DNA of 31,572 nucleotides, from assembly GCA_964470375.1 (NCBI GenBank), contig CAYYCP010000036.1, positions 1 through 31,572 on the forward strand. The letters run 5' to 3'. Shown one piece after another: positions 31,521-31,572 of this stretch. How positions within the stretch are numbered: position 1 is the first letter of the stretch; each line of letters opens with the position of its first letter. Source of the stretch: CAYNQK01 sp964470375 (GTDB lineage: Bacteria; Spirochaetota; Spirochaetia; Treponematales; JBGSOB01). Under the pieces are notes generated by a model. The model was not told the DNA's origin and searched no databases. It saw only the letters and a program-made list of their open reading frames with translations. The translations under genes and the position numbers were made by a program.

Positions 31521-31572
31521 GTAACCGCTCAATTCTCCCCGTTCGGGCTTCTTGAGATGTTCTGCCGACCAT
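31521..31572 (+). mobile_element. Left-hand terminus of an IS-like element abutting the RHS gene
   Basis: Begins GTAACCGCTCAATTC; bases 31521-31543 match the reverse complement of 31-53 at 22 of 23 positions. The element continues off the window. It lies at the point where the RHS frame is cut. IS66-like assignment rests on the GTAA terminus only. Confidence 0.5.

Noticed and set aside
1..31572. Circular element closed by one IS
   Set aside because: If one IS joined the ends, the flanks should share a target duplication; the 8 bases before 31521 (aaaagagg) and after 53 (gagatttt) do not match.

Overview
The window is GC-rich bacterial DNA with compact operons whose genes overlap by 1-4 bases (ATGA, TGATG, GTGA, TTGA). 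No rRNA, tRNA or CRISPR array was seen. The gene set is anaerobe-like: a NifU with IscU and BFD-like domains, a cluster-less MutY-like glycosylase, a BMP-type ABC importer, GH26/GH5 enzymes and a giant RHS protein. I favour a spirochaete-like organism, but this is weak inference from gene content, not a phylogenetic result.

Left part (1-10.4 kb). The first 53 bases look like one end of an insertion sequence. A membrane-anchored TIR-domain protein follows on the minus strand, with a small P-loop kinase divergent from it. argF has a consensus promoter that places the transcription start almost on the ATG, with a palindrome resembling an arginine-repressor site over the -10. Next is an iron-sulfur operon (rrf2-type regulator, nifS, nifU, then the MutY-like gene) with a perfect 9-bp inverted-repeat operator under its promoter. 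A lacI-type regulator then leads an operon with a GH26 lipoprotein carrying a CBM9-like domain and a cytoplasmic GH5, again with a clear operator and promoter.

Middle part (10.4-21.2 kb). A BMP lipoprotein, a double ABC ATPase, two permeases and an FAD/NAD(P)H oxidoreductase form one minus-strand operon. Divergent from it is a MerR regulator followed by an FGGY sugar kinase and an AEC-family transporter. The two operons share overlapping divergent promoters with one MerR-like palindrome. Together they look like a carbohydrate or nucleoside uptake and phosphorylation locus. A sensor-less sigma-54 activator and ribA follow.

Right part (21.2-31.6 kb) is accessory. Three same-orientation copies of a structured repeat of up to about 310 bp (nested palindromes with paired base changes between copies) separate ribA, a relBE-type toxin-antitoxin pair and an O-acyltransferase. 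After the third copy come a short orphan coding tail and a field of perfect hairpins. The rest is a giant RHS/YD-repeat polymorphic-toxin gene on the minus strand with an AT-richer variable tip and a small downstream membrane protein, a likely immunity gene. The RHS 5' end abuts a second IS-like terminus matching the one at position 1, so its N-terminus is probably truncated.

Main points of interest: the structured repeat family, the IS-bounded and probably truncated RHS locus, the membrane TIR protein, the MutY-like gene with no canonical start, and several operators readable directly from sequence.
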